From NCBI GenBank assembly GCA_002067405.1, contig MVRP01000195.1:1-7529 (forward strand): a DNA stretch of 7,529 bases, in the 5' to 3' direction. Of the stretch, positions 1-6,652 are shown in pieces. The position numbers and the translations under genes are program-made. This DNA is from Syntrophorhabdaceae bacterium PtaU1.Bin034 (GTDB lineage: Bacteria > Desulfobacterota_G > Syntrophorhabdia > Syntrophorhabdales > WCHB1-27). The notes below the pieces were generated by a model, which was not told the origin of the DNA, made no database searches, and saw only the letters and a program-made list of their open reading frames with translations. Within the stretch, counting starts at the first letter, position 1, and the number at the start of each line of letters is the position of its first letter.

Positions 1-1
1 G

Positions 2-1576
2 GTGCTCTTATTTGTCGTAATCGTGCGCACAAGGCTCCTCGGTTTCCCTCTCGAAAGGGACGAGGGTGAATACGCCTACCTGGGCCAGCTTATTCTGCAC
101 GGCATCCCGCCCTTTGACATAGCGTACAACATGAAGTTCCCCGGTACCTATTTCATGTACGCCCTCATCATGTCACTCTTCGGGCAAACGACTACCGGCG
201 TTCACCTGGGGCTTATGGTGGTGAACTGCATTACCATACTGCTGGTCTACAAGTTCGGCGTGAAAATGGCCGGCTCCCTCGCCGGGGCAATCGCAGCCTG
301 CGCCTATGCGGCTCTTTCTCTCGACTCGTCTGTTTTGGGCTTTGCGGGCCACGCGACCCATTTCGTCGTTTTTTGGGCAATGGCAGGCCTCCTGGTTCTG
401 CTTTACGCGCTCGAGAAGGACAGGCTGCTTCTCTATTTCGCTGCCGGGGTGCTGCTATGCCTGGCGTTTATCATGAAGCAGCCGGGGATCTTTTTTGTCG
501 TTTTCGGCGCTGCCCATATCGTTATCCACGGCCTTGGAGGCGGCGGAAGGCCGGTGAAAAAGCGGATGCTCTCCGGCCTCGGTGTCTTCCTCGGCGGCGT
601 GTTGTCGACCCTGTCCGTTATGGTCGTTTATTTTTATGCGGCAGGCGTCTTTGAGAAATTCTGGTTTTTCACCTTTGTCTATTCATTCAAGTACGGGACG
701 CAGGTCCCCCTTTCCATGGCCGCCTATTCCTTCATGGCAAATTTTCCCGGCGTCCTGGACGGTTTCTCTCTCATATGGGTGTTTGCAGTCCTGGGGGTTG
801 CTGCCCTTTTCCTCCATCCGGGACTGAGGGGCAAGCGCTTGTCCGTATCGCTGTTTGCGGCGTGCTCGTTTTTGACGGTCTGTCCCGGTTTTTACTTCAG
901 GGCCCATTACTTCATCACGCTCCTGCCCGCGGTCTCCCTCCTGGCCGGCATTTTTATCGATTACATCGGCACGCAGGCGGCGCAGGCCCTCGGGTCGAGC
1001 CCGCGTGCCAGGCACGCCCTTTCGGGGTGCGTCGCTTTAGCCGTATTTGCGCCGGCCGTGGTGATCGGCGCGGTCCATCACAGCGGATACCTGTTCGAGG
1101 AAGAGCCGGCGGTCCTTTGCAGAAAAATCTACGGGATTAACCCGTTTCCCGAGTCAACAGAGGTCGCACGGTTCATCGCAGCCGGCACCGCCAAAACCGA
1201 CAAGATCGCCGTCATAGGCTCCGAGCCGCAGATATATTTCTATTCCGGGAGGCGTTCGGCTACGGGGTATATCTATACATACAGCCTCATGGAGATACAC
1301 AAGTACAGTATGACCATGCAAAAAGAGATGGCCGCGGAGATCGAGCGATCGAACCCCAAATTCGTCGTGTTCGTGAGGGTGCCCACCTCGTGGCTGGCCC
1401 GCCCCGAATCGGACACATTCATATTCCAGTGGGCCGACGCCTACCTGCGCAAGCAGTACGATCTGGCCGGAATAGTCGACATTTTCCAGGACGGTACTAT
1501 CTACAAGTGGGACGGCGACGTAAAAGGATACGCCCCCAGGTCCCCGGCGAGCCTGTTCGTGTTCAGGCGGCGGTAA
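2..1576 (+). CDS. GT39-like polytopic membrane glycosyltransferase, 5'-truncated
   Basis: Probable inner-membrane GT-C glycosyltransferase of the PMT/ArnT-like type, transferring a sugar from a polyprenyl-phosphate donor to an acceptor in or beyond the membrane; the substrate cannot be told. The visible part has 524 residues. Near the start is the first-loop motif ERDEGEYAY (residues 18-26), whose acidic pair D20-E21 is where GT-C enzymes keep the catalytic acid, followed by a conserved-looking KFPGTY (45-50). About a dozen hydrophobic segments run to about residue 360, then a soluble C-terminal domain (about 370-524). The GTG at base 2 is probably internal: the first hydrophobic helix is already under way there, so some tens of residues are likely missing upstream. 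The 3' end overlaps the convergent GT2 gene by 14 bp. Family assignment is good, exact role unknown. Confidence 0.85.
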   Translation: MLLFVVIVRTRLLGFPLERDEGEYAYLGQLILHGIPPFDIAYNMKFPGTYFMYALIMSLFGQTTTGVHLGLMVVNCITILLVYKFGVKMAGSLAGAIAACAYAALSLDSSVLGFAGHATHFVVFWAMAGLLVLLYALEKDRLLLYFAAGVLLCLAFIMKQPGIFFVVFGAAHIVIHGLGGGGRPVKKRMLSGLGVFLGGVLSTLSVMVVYFYAAGVFEKFWFFTFVYSFKYGTQVPLSMAAYSFMANFPGVLDGFSLIWVFAVLGVAALFLHPGLRGKRLSVSLFAACSFLTVCPGFYFRAHYFITLLPAVSLLAGIFIDYIGTQAAQALGSSPRARHALSGCVALAVFAPAVVIGAVHHSGYLFEEEPAVLCRKIYGINPFPESTEVARFIAAGTAKTDKIAVIGSEPQIYFYSGRRSATGYIYTYSLMEIHKYSMTMQKEMAAEIERSNPKFVVFVRVPTSWLARPESDTFIFQWADAYLRKQYDLAGIVDIFQDGTIYKWDGDVKGYAPRSPASLFVFRRR

Positions 1577-2351
1577 GATCGGCTCGCTCGTCGCTGACCC
1601 GTTCGCTCTTTTTTGCGACGAATATGGGGGATTTCATAATCTCCCGCTTTGCGAGCACGTACTTTGCCGTGACGCCGAGCACCCCGAACCCGTACCGGAC
1701 GCTCTGCCTGAAGCTCGTGGACGAGGCATCGTCGAAATACCTGGTGGGGCAGCTTATCTCCCCTATCCTGAACCCGAAATAGACGGCCTGGGCAAGCACC
1801 TCGTTGTCGAAGACAAAGTTGTCGCTGTTCGCTTCGAGGGGAAGCGATTCAAGGAGGGTGCGGCTGAATGCGCGGAGCCCCGTATGGTATTCTGATACCT
1901 TGGCGCCCAGGGCCAGGTTCTCCAGAAACGTGAGGATCCTGTTGGAGATATACTTGTAGAGCGGCATGCCGCCCTTCAGCGCCCCTCCCCCGAGTATCCT
2001 CGAGCCCAGCACAATATCGTAGTGCCCCGAGGTGATCATGGATGACATGGCCGTGACGAGGCGCGGGGAGTACTGGTAATCGGGGTGTACCATGACCACC
2101 ACGTCCGCCCCTCTCGACAATGCCTCGTTATAGCACGTCTTCTGGTTGCCCCCGTAGCCCCGGTTCCGGAGGTGGACGACCGTGCGGATCCCCAGCGCCT
2201 GCGCTTGCGCGGCCGTATCGTCCCTGCTTTGGTCGTCGACCAGGATCACCTCGTCCACGACATCCTTGGGGATCTCGCGATAGGTCATTTCCAGGGTCTT
2301 TGAAGCATTGTAGGCAGGCATTACTACAACAATTCTTTTCCCGTGCAACAT
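1563..2351 (-). CDS. GT2 family glycosyltransferase (dolichyl-phosphate mannose synthase-like)
   Basis: Cytoplasmic, nucleotide-sugar-dependent inverting glycosyltransferase of 262 residues with a GT-A fold. Such enzymes commonly transfer hexose to a polyprenyl phosphate; donor and acceptor are not visible here. Seen in the sequence: beta1 with VVVMPAYN (residues 8-15), the nucleotide-binding LVDDQS (37-42), NRGYGGNQ (63-70), and HPDYQY (89-94) where classical members carry the metal-binding DxD. Further conserved-looking blocks are GSRILGGG and [11 protein letters not shown]. There is no transmembrane anchor at the C-terminus, so it is a short single-domain form. The ATG at 2351-2349 is preceded by GAGGAGG (complement of 2356-2362), a strong ribosome site. 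It lies tail-to-tail with the GT39-like gene, which may use its lipid-linked product; that link is inference. A minus-strand promoter candidate lies at 2520-2548. Confidence 0.9.
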   Translation of the reverse strand: MLHGKRIVVVMPAYNASKTLEMTYREIPKDVVDEVILVDDQSRDDTAAQAQALGIRTVVHLRNRGYGGNQKTCYNEALSRGADVVVMVHPDYQYSPRLVTAMSSMITSGHYDIVLGSRILGGGALKGGMPLYKYISNRILTFLENLALGAKVSEYHTGLRAFSRTLLESLPLEANSDNFVFDNEVLAQAVYFGFRIGEISCPTRYFDDASSTSFRQSVRYGFGVLGVTAKYVLAKREIMKSPIFVAKKSERVSDERADLTAA

Positions 2352-2391
2352 AGATCCTCCTCAAAACCTTTTTTTGCCACCCGCTTCGCTC

Positions 2392-2418
2392 GATAAAGGC
2401 GGATAAAAGCGGATAATG
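2392..2418. repeat. 10-bp phased direct repeat upstream of the GT2 gene
   Basis: GATAAAGGCG (2392-2401), GATAAAAGCG (2402-2411) and a partial GATAATG (2412-2418) form two and a half tandem units of exactly 10 bp, about one helical turn each. They sit in the presumed 5' leader of the GT2 gene, about 40-67 bp ahead of its start. A protein-binding array is possible, and so is a chance duplication. Confidence 0.55.
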
Positions 2419-2478
2419 ACCTGACCTTCCAACCGGCACGGCTAAAGTAAGAGTTTTTGTCTCAATCGCACAAACCTC

Positions 2479-2508
2479 TTGACTCGACGTTATACTACAA
2501 GGTATATA
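2479..2508 (+). promoter_or_regulatory. Promoter candidate for the TVP38/TMEM64 gene
   Basis: TTGACT at 2479-2484 and TATATA at 2503-2508 with an 18-bp spacer give a good sigma-70-type match. A start near 2515 would leave a leader of about 85 nt and place the palindrome 2519-2530 just downstream of the start site, a usual operator position. Confidence 0.5.
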
Positions 2509-2519
2509 ACGTAATAATC

Positions 2520-2548
2520 GTTATATAACGATGAAGCTAGCGAGTCAA
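2520..2548 (-). promoter_or_regulatory. Promoter candidate for the GT2 gene
   Basis: On the minus strand TTGACT (2548-2543) and TATAAC (2525-2520) are separated by 17 bp. A start near 2513 would give a leader of about 160 nt carrying the 10-bp repeats at 2392-2418. It faces the plus-strand promoter, with both start sites near the centre of the dyad. Confidence 0.45.
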
Positions 2549-2579
2549 GAAATAAAAAAACCGAAGGTTGCGAGGAAAT

Positions 2580-2609
2580 ATGCTGACCGGTTCTCATATC
2601 CGTGCGTGA
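2580..2609 (+). CDS. Putative 9-codon leader peptide ahead of the TVP38/TMEM64 gene
   Basis: ATG at 2580 opens a nine-residue ORF, MLTGSHIRA, ending in TGA at 2607-2609. It follows GAGG (2572-2575) at a rather short spacing. It overlaps the first possible GTG of the next gene (2602) and ends 4 nt before another in-frame GTG (2614). Because none of those GTG codons has a purine-rich ribosome site, translation could depend on reinitiation after this leader. A one-base sequence error fusing the two frames is an alternative explanation. Confidence 0.3.
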   Translation: MLTGSHIRA

Positions 2610-3339
2610 TAATGTGGCCGTGAGAAGCTACGCGAGGCAGATCCTGCTGTTCCTCTGCCTGGTCTCGGCGATCGTGATACTACGCTTTTCCGGCCTCGGG
2701 GAATATCTCACCCTTGAGGCGCTGAAAGAGCACCGGGGCGCGCTCCAACAGGCGGTCGAGACCCACTATGTCACGTCTGTCCTGCTGTTTATCCTGGTCT
2801 ACATCTCGACATGCCTTGCCGCGCCCGGCGCCCTCGTCCTCACCCTCGCGGGAGGTCTCCTCTTCCACACGTTTCCCGGCTCGATCTACGTGGTCGTAGG
2901 CGCCACGTCAGGGGCAGTGCTCGGGTTCCTGCTCACCCGCCATATCCTTGGTGACCGGCTCCAGGCCCGTTACGCGGTCCAGTTGCGGCAATTCAACCGG
3001 GAGCTTGAGCGAAACGCCCCCTTGTACCTGCTGACCGTGCGGCTCATCCCGGTCTTGCCTTTTTTTCTGGTCAATTTCCTTTGCGGCCTTACAAGGCTGC
3101 CTCTTCGGACCTTCACGTGGACGACCGCTGTGGGCATCCTCCCCGCGGCCCTCGTCTACACCTTCGCGGGAAGCCAGGCAGGGGCGATCTCATCTCTGAA
3201 GGACATCTTTTCCCCCCGGTTGCTGCTTGCCCTTTTCTGTATCAGCTTTCTCACCCTTTCTCCGCTTTTGTGGAAGAAGGCAAAGGAGTGGAAAAAGGCC
3301 GGCGGGCAGGATAGCACACGGCGAGATCAAGACGCTTAA
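2602..3339 (+). CDS. TVP38/TMEM64 (DedA-like) family membrane protein
   Basis: Integral inner-membrane protein of up to 245 residues, a normal length for bacterial TVP38/TMEM64 proteins of the DedA/VTT superfamily. Members are linked to lipid transport or scrambling and membrane homeostasis; no specific substrate can be assigned here. Seen: an N-terminal hydrophobic helix (about 12-30), a hydrophobic central block (about 58-112) with the Gly/Ala-rich stretches LTLAGGLLF and GATSGAVLGF, and the signature RLIPVLPFFLVNFLCG (147-162) with the conserved Arg, the two Pro and the Asn. A hydrophobic C-terminal helix and a lysine-rich tail follow. The start is uncertain: GTG at 2602, 2614 and 2620 are in frame, none with a Shine-Dalgarno sequence, and the 2580 leader ORF may couple translation. 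The SDR gene starts 46 bp downstream. Confidence 0.88.
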   Translation: MRDNVAVRSYARQILLFLCLVSAIVILRFSGLGEYLTLEALKEHRGALQQAVETHYVTSVLLFILVYISTCLAAPGALVLTLAGGLLFHTFPGSIYVVVGATSGAVLGFLLTRHILGDRLQARYAVQLRQFNRELERNAPLYLLTVRLIPVLPFFLVNFLCGLTRLPLRTFTWTTAVGILPAALVYTFAGSQAGAISSLKDIFSPRLLLALFCISFLTLSPLLWKKAKEWKKAGGQDSTRRDQDA

Positions 3340-3351
3340 CTAAGCGTTATA
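3332..3351. promoter_or_regulatory. Inverted repeat at the TVP38/TMEM64 stop plus a CGTTATA half-site
   Basis: ACGCTTA (3332-3338) and TAAGCGT (3341-3347) form a perfect 7-bp dyad with a 2-bp centre that spans the TAA stop. Its right end runs directly into CGTTATA (3345-3351), the same 7-mer repeated four times at 2487-2530. No T-run follows, so a terminator is unlikely. It could be an operator shared between the two transcription units. Confidence 0.35.
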
Positions 3352-3385
3352 TTTGACAAAACGATAGGCAGATAAGGAGGAATGC

Positions 3386-4141
3386 ATGATAGCAGGAAAG
3401 GTCGCAGTTGTTACGGGGGCCGGCAAGGGAATAGGGAGAAAGACGGCCTTTGAGTTCGCAAAGGCCGGGGCTAAAGTGGTGTTGGTGGGACACAAGCCTG
3501 ATTCGATAGGGGAACTGCACAGATACTTAGCCGAATTAGGCTTCGAATCCATCACCATTGCGGCAGACGTGTCAGACTTCGGTGCGGTCAGCAAGATGGC
3601 GGAACAGGCCAAAGACAAATACGGTCGCATAGACATCCTGGTGAACAATGCCGGCATTGCCTCCACGAAGACGCCCTCGTGGCATGTGCCGTTGCTGGAA
3701 ATCGATGATCGCGAGTGGGACCGCGTTCTTGCCGTGAACCTGAAGGGCCAGTTCAATTGCGCGAAGGCCGTTGTGCCCTATATGATGGAGCAAAATGACG
3801 GGTCGATCATCAATATAGGTTCGACGACAGCCCTGTCACCGACCTCGGGTTCGGCAGCGTTTTGCGCTTCGAAGGCCGGCGTTATGGCCCTGACAAGGGT
3901 ACTCGCCAAAGAACTGGCGAGCTACCGTATACGGGTTAACTGTATCGCCCCGGGCCTCACCCTGACGCCGGCGCAGGATTCGGTCTCAATGGAGGCAATT
4001 GATACGGCCGCTGGGACCATCCCCCTGGGAAGAGCGGGATTGCCTTCCGACGTTGCGCAAGTGATCCTCTTCTTCGCTTCCGACGGGACCTTTGTAACGG
4101 GTCAGACCCTCTTGGTAGACGGCGGCGGCACGATGCACTAG
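3386..4141 (+). CDS. Short-chain dehydrogenase/reductase with the catalytic Tyr replaced by Phe
   Basis: Classical-type SDR of 251 residues with a Rossmann fold, a cytoplasmic NAD(P)-dependent oxidoreductase scaffold. Seen: cofactor motif TGAGKGIG (10-17), NNAG (87-90), structural Asn118 in VNLKG, active-site Ser146 and Lys163. The position that should be the catalytic tyrosine of YxxxK, 13 residues after the Ser, is Phe159 (codon TTT, 3860-3862, in AAFCASKAG). The rest of the fold is intact to the usual C-terminal VDGGG. The end of beta2 reads VLVGHK with no Asp, which would lean toward NADP(H) (weak). The ATG follows AAGGAGG at 3374-3380. With the aldehyde dehydrogenase 71 bp downstream it may act in an alcohol/aldehyde route, but without Tyr normal catalysis is doubtful. 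It is not a pseudogene by reading frame. Confidence 0.9.
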   Translation: MIAGKVAVVTGAGKGIGRKTAFEFAKAGAKVVLVGHKPDSIGELHRYLAELGFESITIAADVSDFGAVSKMAEQAKDKYGRIDILVNNAGIASTKTPSWHVPLLEIDDREWDRVLAVNLKGQFNCAKAVVPYMMEQNDGSIINIGSTTALSPTSGSAAFCASKAGVMALTRVLAKELASYRIRVNCIAPGLTLTPAQDSVSMEAIDTAAGTIPLGRAGLPSDVAQVILFFASDGTFVTGQTLLVDGGGTMH

Positions 4142-4143
4142 TG

Positions 4144-4170
4144 CCCGCAGGACTCATGTGGATGAGCGGG
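4144..4170 (+). other. Intercistronic hairpin between the SDR and aldehyde dehydrogenase genes
   Basis: Two nested stems directly follow the SDR stop: CCCG (4144-4147) with CGGG (4167-4170), and CTCAT (4153-4157) with ATGAG (4162-4166) closing a GTGG loop, with a 5-nt bulge on the left side. No T-tract follows. It may affect mRNA stability or relative expression within a two-gene transcript. Confidence 0.35.
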
Positions 4171-4212
4171 TTACACGTGGTACGAACAAATACCAACGAA
4201 GGAGGTCGAGTC

Positions 4213-5697
4213 ATGACACAGGAGTACAAGGTACTTATAGGCGGTGAATGGTGTGATGCAGTGGGGGGAGAGCGCATGGAAGTGACAAACCCGGCTAACG
4301 GGAAGGTTTTTGCGTCAATCCCGAAGTGCGGTCCCGAGGATGTGGACAGGACAGTGCAGGCAGCACTCAAGGCAGGGCCGGACTGGGCAGGGAGACCCGT
4401 GGCCGAACGCTCGAAGGCCCTTCTGAAACTCTCTCAACTCATACGGGACAACCTTCAGGAGCTGGCAGAACTGGAAACCAGGGAACAAGGCTCACCATTG
4501 CGAAAAACCCTCGTTATGGACATACCGCAGTGCGCAGAGCATTTTGAGTACTTTGCCGGTGTCGCCAGGGGAATGGCCGGAGAAACGATCCCTGTAGGCC
4601 CCTGGTGCGCCTCGATGACCGTTCACGAACCTCTCGGTGTAGTCGGCCTGATCACCCCCTGGAATTTTCCCGCCCTGATGGTCGTGTGGAAAATGGGCGC
4701 TGCGGTCGTCACGGGCAATACGTGCGTGGTGAAGCCACCTTCCATCGCTCCGCTGACAGCCCTCAGGATAGGCGATCTCGCCATGCAGGCGGGCATCCCC
4801 GCAGGGGTGATAAATGTCATCACCGGACCCGGAAGGACTGTCGGGGAGGCCATCGTGAGGCATCCCGGCGTTGCCAAGATCGGGTTCACCGGCGATACGG
4901 TGACCGGCAAACGGATCATGAGCCTTGCCAGTGAAACCGCCAAACCCGTCGGCCTTGAACTTGGCGGGAAGAACCCTTTTGTGGTGCTGGCGGATGCGGA
5001 CATCGATTCGGCGGTGGAAGGCGCGGTCTGGGGTGCTTTTTTCAACTCGGGACAGGTCTGCGCAGCAGCAAGCCGGTTCTACATTCATGAGTCGCTTTAC
5101 GACACGTTCGCAGAGAAGTTCGTCGCTGCGGCAAAAACGGTACGGGTCGGCGACCCCATGAAGATGGAGACCGTGATGGGCCCGCTTGCCTACAAGGAGC
5201 ACCGGGATAAGGTAGAATGGTATATCGCCGAGGCAAAGAAATCGGGGGCCAGGCTGCTTTTGGGCGGTGATCGACCGGACACGCCCGAGACGAGGGACGG
5301 GTACTTTGTGGCACCCACCGTTTTCGGCGACTGCTCAAACGACATGATCTTTATGAGGGACGAGATGTTCGGCCCGGTGGTCGGTCTTGCCCGTTTCTCG
5401 ACCACGGATGAGGCCGTAGACCTTGCCAATGACACCCGGTTCGGTCTATCCGGCTCCGTGTGGACCAGGGACGTAAGGACAGGGCTGGTCGTTGCCGGCA
5501 GGATCAAGGCCGGTACGGTGTGGGTGAATGAGCATCTCTGCATATCCTGCGAGACCCCGTGGGGTGGTTGCAAGGAATCGGGGTGGGGCAAGGACGCGTC
5601 TACAATGGCGCTCGAAGAGTACACCCTCACGAAGCATATCTACGTCGACCTGATAGGTCAACCCGACAGACCGTGGTACGGCCTGTTGAAACAGTGA
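4213..5697 (+). CDS. NAD(P)-dependent aldehyde dehydrogenase
   Basis: Oxidises an aldehyde to the acid with NAD(P)+ in the cytoplasm; 494 residues, the usual size for the family. Seen: TPWNFP with the conserved Asn151, the cofactor-loop FTGDTVTG, LELGGKNP with general base Glu249, and FNSGQVCAA with nucleophile Cys283. The 34-residue Glu-to-Cys spacing equals that of well-studied members. Asp228 stands where many members have Ser in FTGS, which may matter for cofactor contact. The chosen ATG at 4213 has AAGGAGG (4199-4205) at good spacing. A longer reading from GTG 4141 has no ribosome site and overlaps the SDR stop. The substrate cannot be named: the sequence resembles broad betaine-aldehyde/aromatic-aldehyde dehydrogenase types. 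It probably shares a transcript with the SDR gene. Confidence 0.93.
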   Translation: MTQEYKVLIGGEWCDAVGGERMEVTNPANGKVFASIPKCGPEDVDRTVQAALKAGPDWAGRPVAERSKALLKLSQLIRDNLQELAELETREQGSPLRKTLVMDIPQCAEHFEYFAGVARGMAGETIPVGPWCASMTVHEPLGVVGLITPWNFPALMVVWKMGAAVVTGNTCVVKPPSIAPLTALRIGDLAMQAGIPAGVINVITGPGRTVGEAIVRHPGVAKIGFTGDTVTGKRIMSLASETAKPVGLELGGKNPFVVLADADIDSAVEGAVWGAFFNSGQVCAAASRFYIHESLYDTFAEKFVAAAKTVRVGDPMKMETVMGPLAYKEHRDKVEWYIAEAKKSGARLLLGGDRPDTPETRDGYFVAPTVFGDCSNDMIFMRDEMFGPVVGLARFSTTDEAVDLANDTRFGLSGSVWTRDVRTGLVVAGRIKAGTVWVNEHLCISCETPWGGCKESGWGKDASTMALEEYTLTKHIYVDLIGQPDRPWYGLLKQ

Positions 5698-5738
5698 AAA
5701 CGGCGGGTGTCGACGAATAAAGAACTGCAGACAATTAT

Positions 5739-5784
5739 CCGATCGGTGGGGGCGGATCAGCCTGCCGTCCTCCCACCCGATCGG
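5739..5784. terminator. Hairpin between convergent genes, possible bidirectional terminator
   Basis: CCGATCGGTGGG (5739-5750) pairs with CCCA (5772-5775) and CCGATCGG (5777-5784) through one bulged C, giving a 12-bp stem and a 21-nt loop. It lies 41 nt after the aldehyde dehydrogenase stop and ahead of the convergent gene ending at 5858. There is no U-tract on either side, so intrinsic termination is unproven. Confidence 0.4.
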
Positions 5785-5789
5785 CATAC

Positions 5790-5828
5790 GGTCCGTTGCC
5801 GGCATAGTCCATGGTTACTTCACGGACC
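5790..5828. other. Second inverted repeat in the convergent gap
   Basis: GGTCCGT (5790-5796) and ACGGACC (5822-5828) form a perfect 7-bp stem around a 25-nt loop, immediately beside the 5739-5784 hairpin. It would lie in the 3' region of the minus-strand operon transcript and may help to end or protect it. Confidence 0.3.
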
Positions 5829-5857
5829 CACCGCTTCTGTTACGGCAGATAGATTTC

Positions 5858-6331
5858 TCAACCTGCTTTACGTTCCAGGGCGCCGGCCCTCTCCTGTCGG
5901 GCCTTTCCGTCCGTCACGCTGTTCCGTGGCGCGGGACGATAAGGAAGGTAGGACAAAAAGGACATCCCGTCGAACGGTGTCCTCACAGGGTGACCGCTAT
6001 TAATGGTAACGGTCATGAGGCCCGATGCTTCTTTCCCTTTTGTGCTCCGAACGGTCGCCCAGACTTGACACACGCCGTCTTTCCGGGCAACAAGGGCAAA
6101 CCCTCTTTTGTAACGCACCACAGGGACCAAGATACCGGAACCGTTTCTAAGCGACAACTCGAGTGCTCCCGCGTCTTTTGGCGAGACCCACCCTCTGACC
6201 TCATACTCGGTTCCTTCCTTCAAATACACGTCGCAAACAGGCGCTTCTCCTTCCCTTACCTCTTTTTCTATCTTTTGGAGAAGTTCCTGCCGCAAGAAGA
6301 AACGTACGATAAATTCGGTCACTCGGTTCAT
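5858..6331 (-). CDS. Hypothetical protein, 157 aa, N-terminal amphipathic helix and beta-rich core
   Basis: I do not recognise this protein. Residues 1-29 read as an amphipathic, charged helix (RFFLRQELLQKIEKEVREGE), residues 30-112 alternate hydrophobic and polar positions in a way typical of a small beta-sandwich, and the last 30 or so residues are a basic, probably disordered tail. No signal peptide or membrane span is evident. The ATG at 6331 is chosen over a TTG at 6358 because GGAG (complement of 6340-6343) precedes it by 8 nt; the TTG has no ribosome site. It is the last gene of a minus-strand operon, 27 nt after the 97-aa gene. The opposite-strand reading through this region is judged a shadow because it has no ribosome site and poor protein character. 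Confidence 0.6.
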   Translation of the reverse strand: MNRVTEFIVRFFLRQELLQKIEKEVREGEAPVCDVYLKEGTEYEVRGWVSPKDAGALELSLRNGSGILVPVVRYKRGFALVARKDGVCQVWATVRSTKGKEASGLMTVTINSGHPVRTPFDGMSFLSYLPYRPAPRNSVTDGKARQERAGALERKAG

Positions 6332-6358
6332 AAGCTTGCTCCTTTTTTTGTTGCTCAA

Positions 6359-6652
6359 TCAACGCCTGCTTCTTCGTCGTATTGCAATCATTTCTTCCAG
6401 GGTACGAAGGACTTTCCCCGGTGTTATAGCTGATTCTTTTATTCGAACGCCGACACGGGCATCTCCCGGGTCACGCATTTCAAGAGCCACAATAACGTCT
6501 GCCTGTCTGGCGGCCTTTCCTGCAGAGCAATGGTGTTCCGGCCCGCTTGTGTCGCTTGTGTCGGTGTCGACGTCCGGGCAACAAAGCCTGCCGGAGACGA
6601 CAGGGCGGCAATGGTTCTTGAAATCAGGGGTTAGAATCTTCCTGCTATCCAT
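6359..6652 (-). CDS. Hypothetical His/Cys-rich small protein, 97 aa
   Basis: No family recognised. The N-terminal half holds clustered metal-ligand-like residues in three groups: H14-C15, C24-C25 and H40-H41-C42. A short acidic/Thr-Ser linker that repeats DTS lies between the second and third. The C-terminal half (about 44-97) looks like a small alpha/beta unit with ADVIVALEM and a helix ending in an Arg-rich tail, IRRRSRR. The Cys/His spacing could support a zinc or other metal site, but it does not match a motif I can name. The ATG at 6652 follows AAGGAGG (complement of 6662-6668) at 9 nt. It sits between the zinc-finger-like gene upstream and the 157-aa gene downstream on one probable transcript. 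Confidence 0.6.
   Translation of the reverse strand: MDSRKILTPDFKNHCRPVVSGRLCCPDVDTDTSDTSGPEHHCSAGKAARQADVIVALEMRDPGDARVGVRIKESAITPGKVLRTLEEMIAIRRRSRR

Larger units (their letters stand above)
2477..2550. promoter_or_regulatory. Nested inverted-repeat control region with CGTTATA half-sites
   Basis: A perfect 10-bp inverted repeat, TCTTGACTCG (2477-2486) and CGAGTCAAGA (2541-2550), encloses two further dyads. The first is ACGTTATA (2487-2494) with TATAACGT (2505-2512). The second is the 12-bp palindrome CGTTATATAACG (2519-2530). The 7-mer CGTTATA thus occurs four times, two per strand, and the dyad centres are 25 bp apart. The block is AT-rich against GC-rich surroundings. It looks like paired operators for one dimeric regulator overlapping both promoter candidates; the regulator is not in the window. 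Confidence 0.6.

Noticed and set aside
3353..3381. TTGACA at 3353-3358 as a -35 box for the SDR gene
   Set aside because: At 16-18 bp spacing the -10 position falls in the AAGGAGG ribosome site with no TATAAT-like match.
3681..3697. TGGCATG...TTGCT inside the SDR gene resembling a sigma-54 promoter
   Set aside because: The distance between the GG and GC elements is one base too long, spacing there is strict, and it lies within coding sequence.
4141..4212. Extending the aldehyde dehydrogenase to GTG 4141
   Set aside because: It overlaps the SDR stop, lacks a ribosome site and adds residues before the normal N-terminus; ATG 4213 has AAGGAGG.
4492..5202. Long open frame of 236 codons on the minus strand inside the aldehyde dehydrogenase gene
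   Set aside because: Exactly antisense to a convincing enzyme with all catalytic residues; no ribosome site and no recognisable protein. A codon-bias shadow.
5990..6433. Plus-strand frame of 147 codons opposite the 157-aa gene
   Set aside because: No ribosome site, low-complexity composition, and it crosses the boundary of two minus-strand genes that each have a strong ribosome site.
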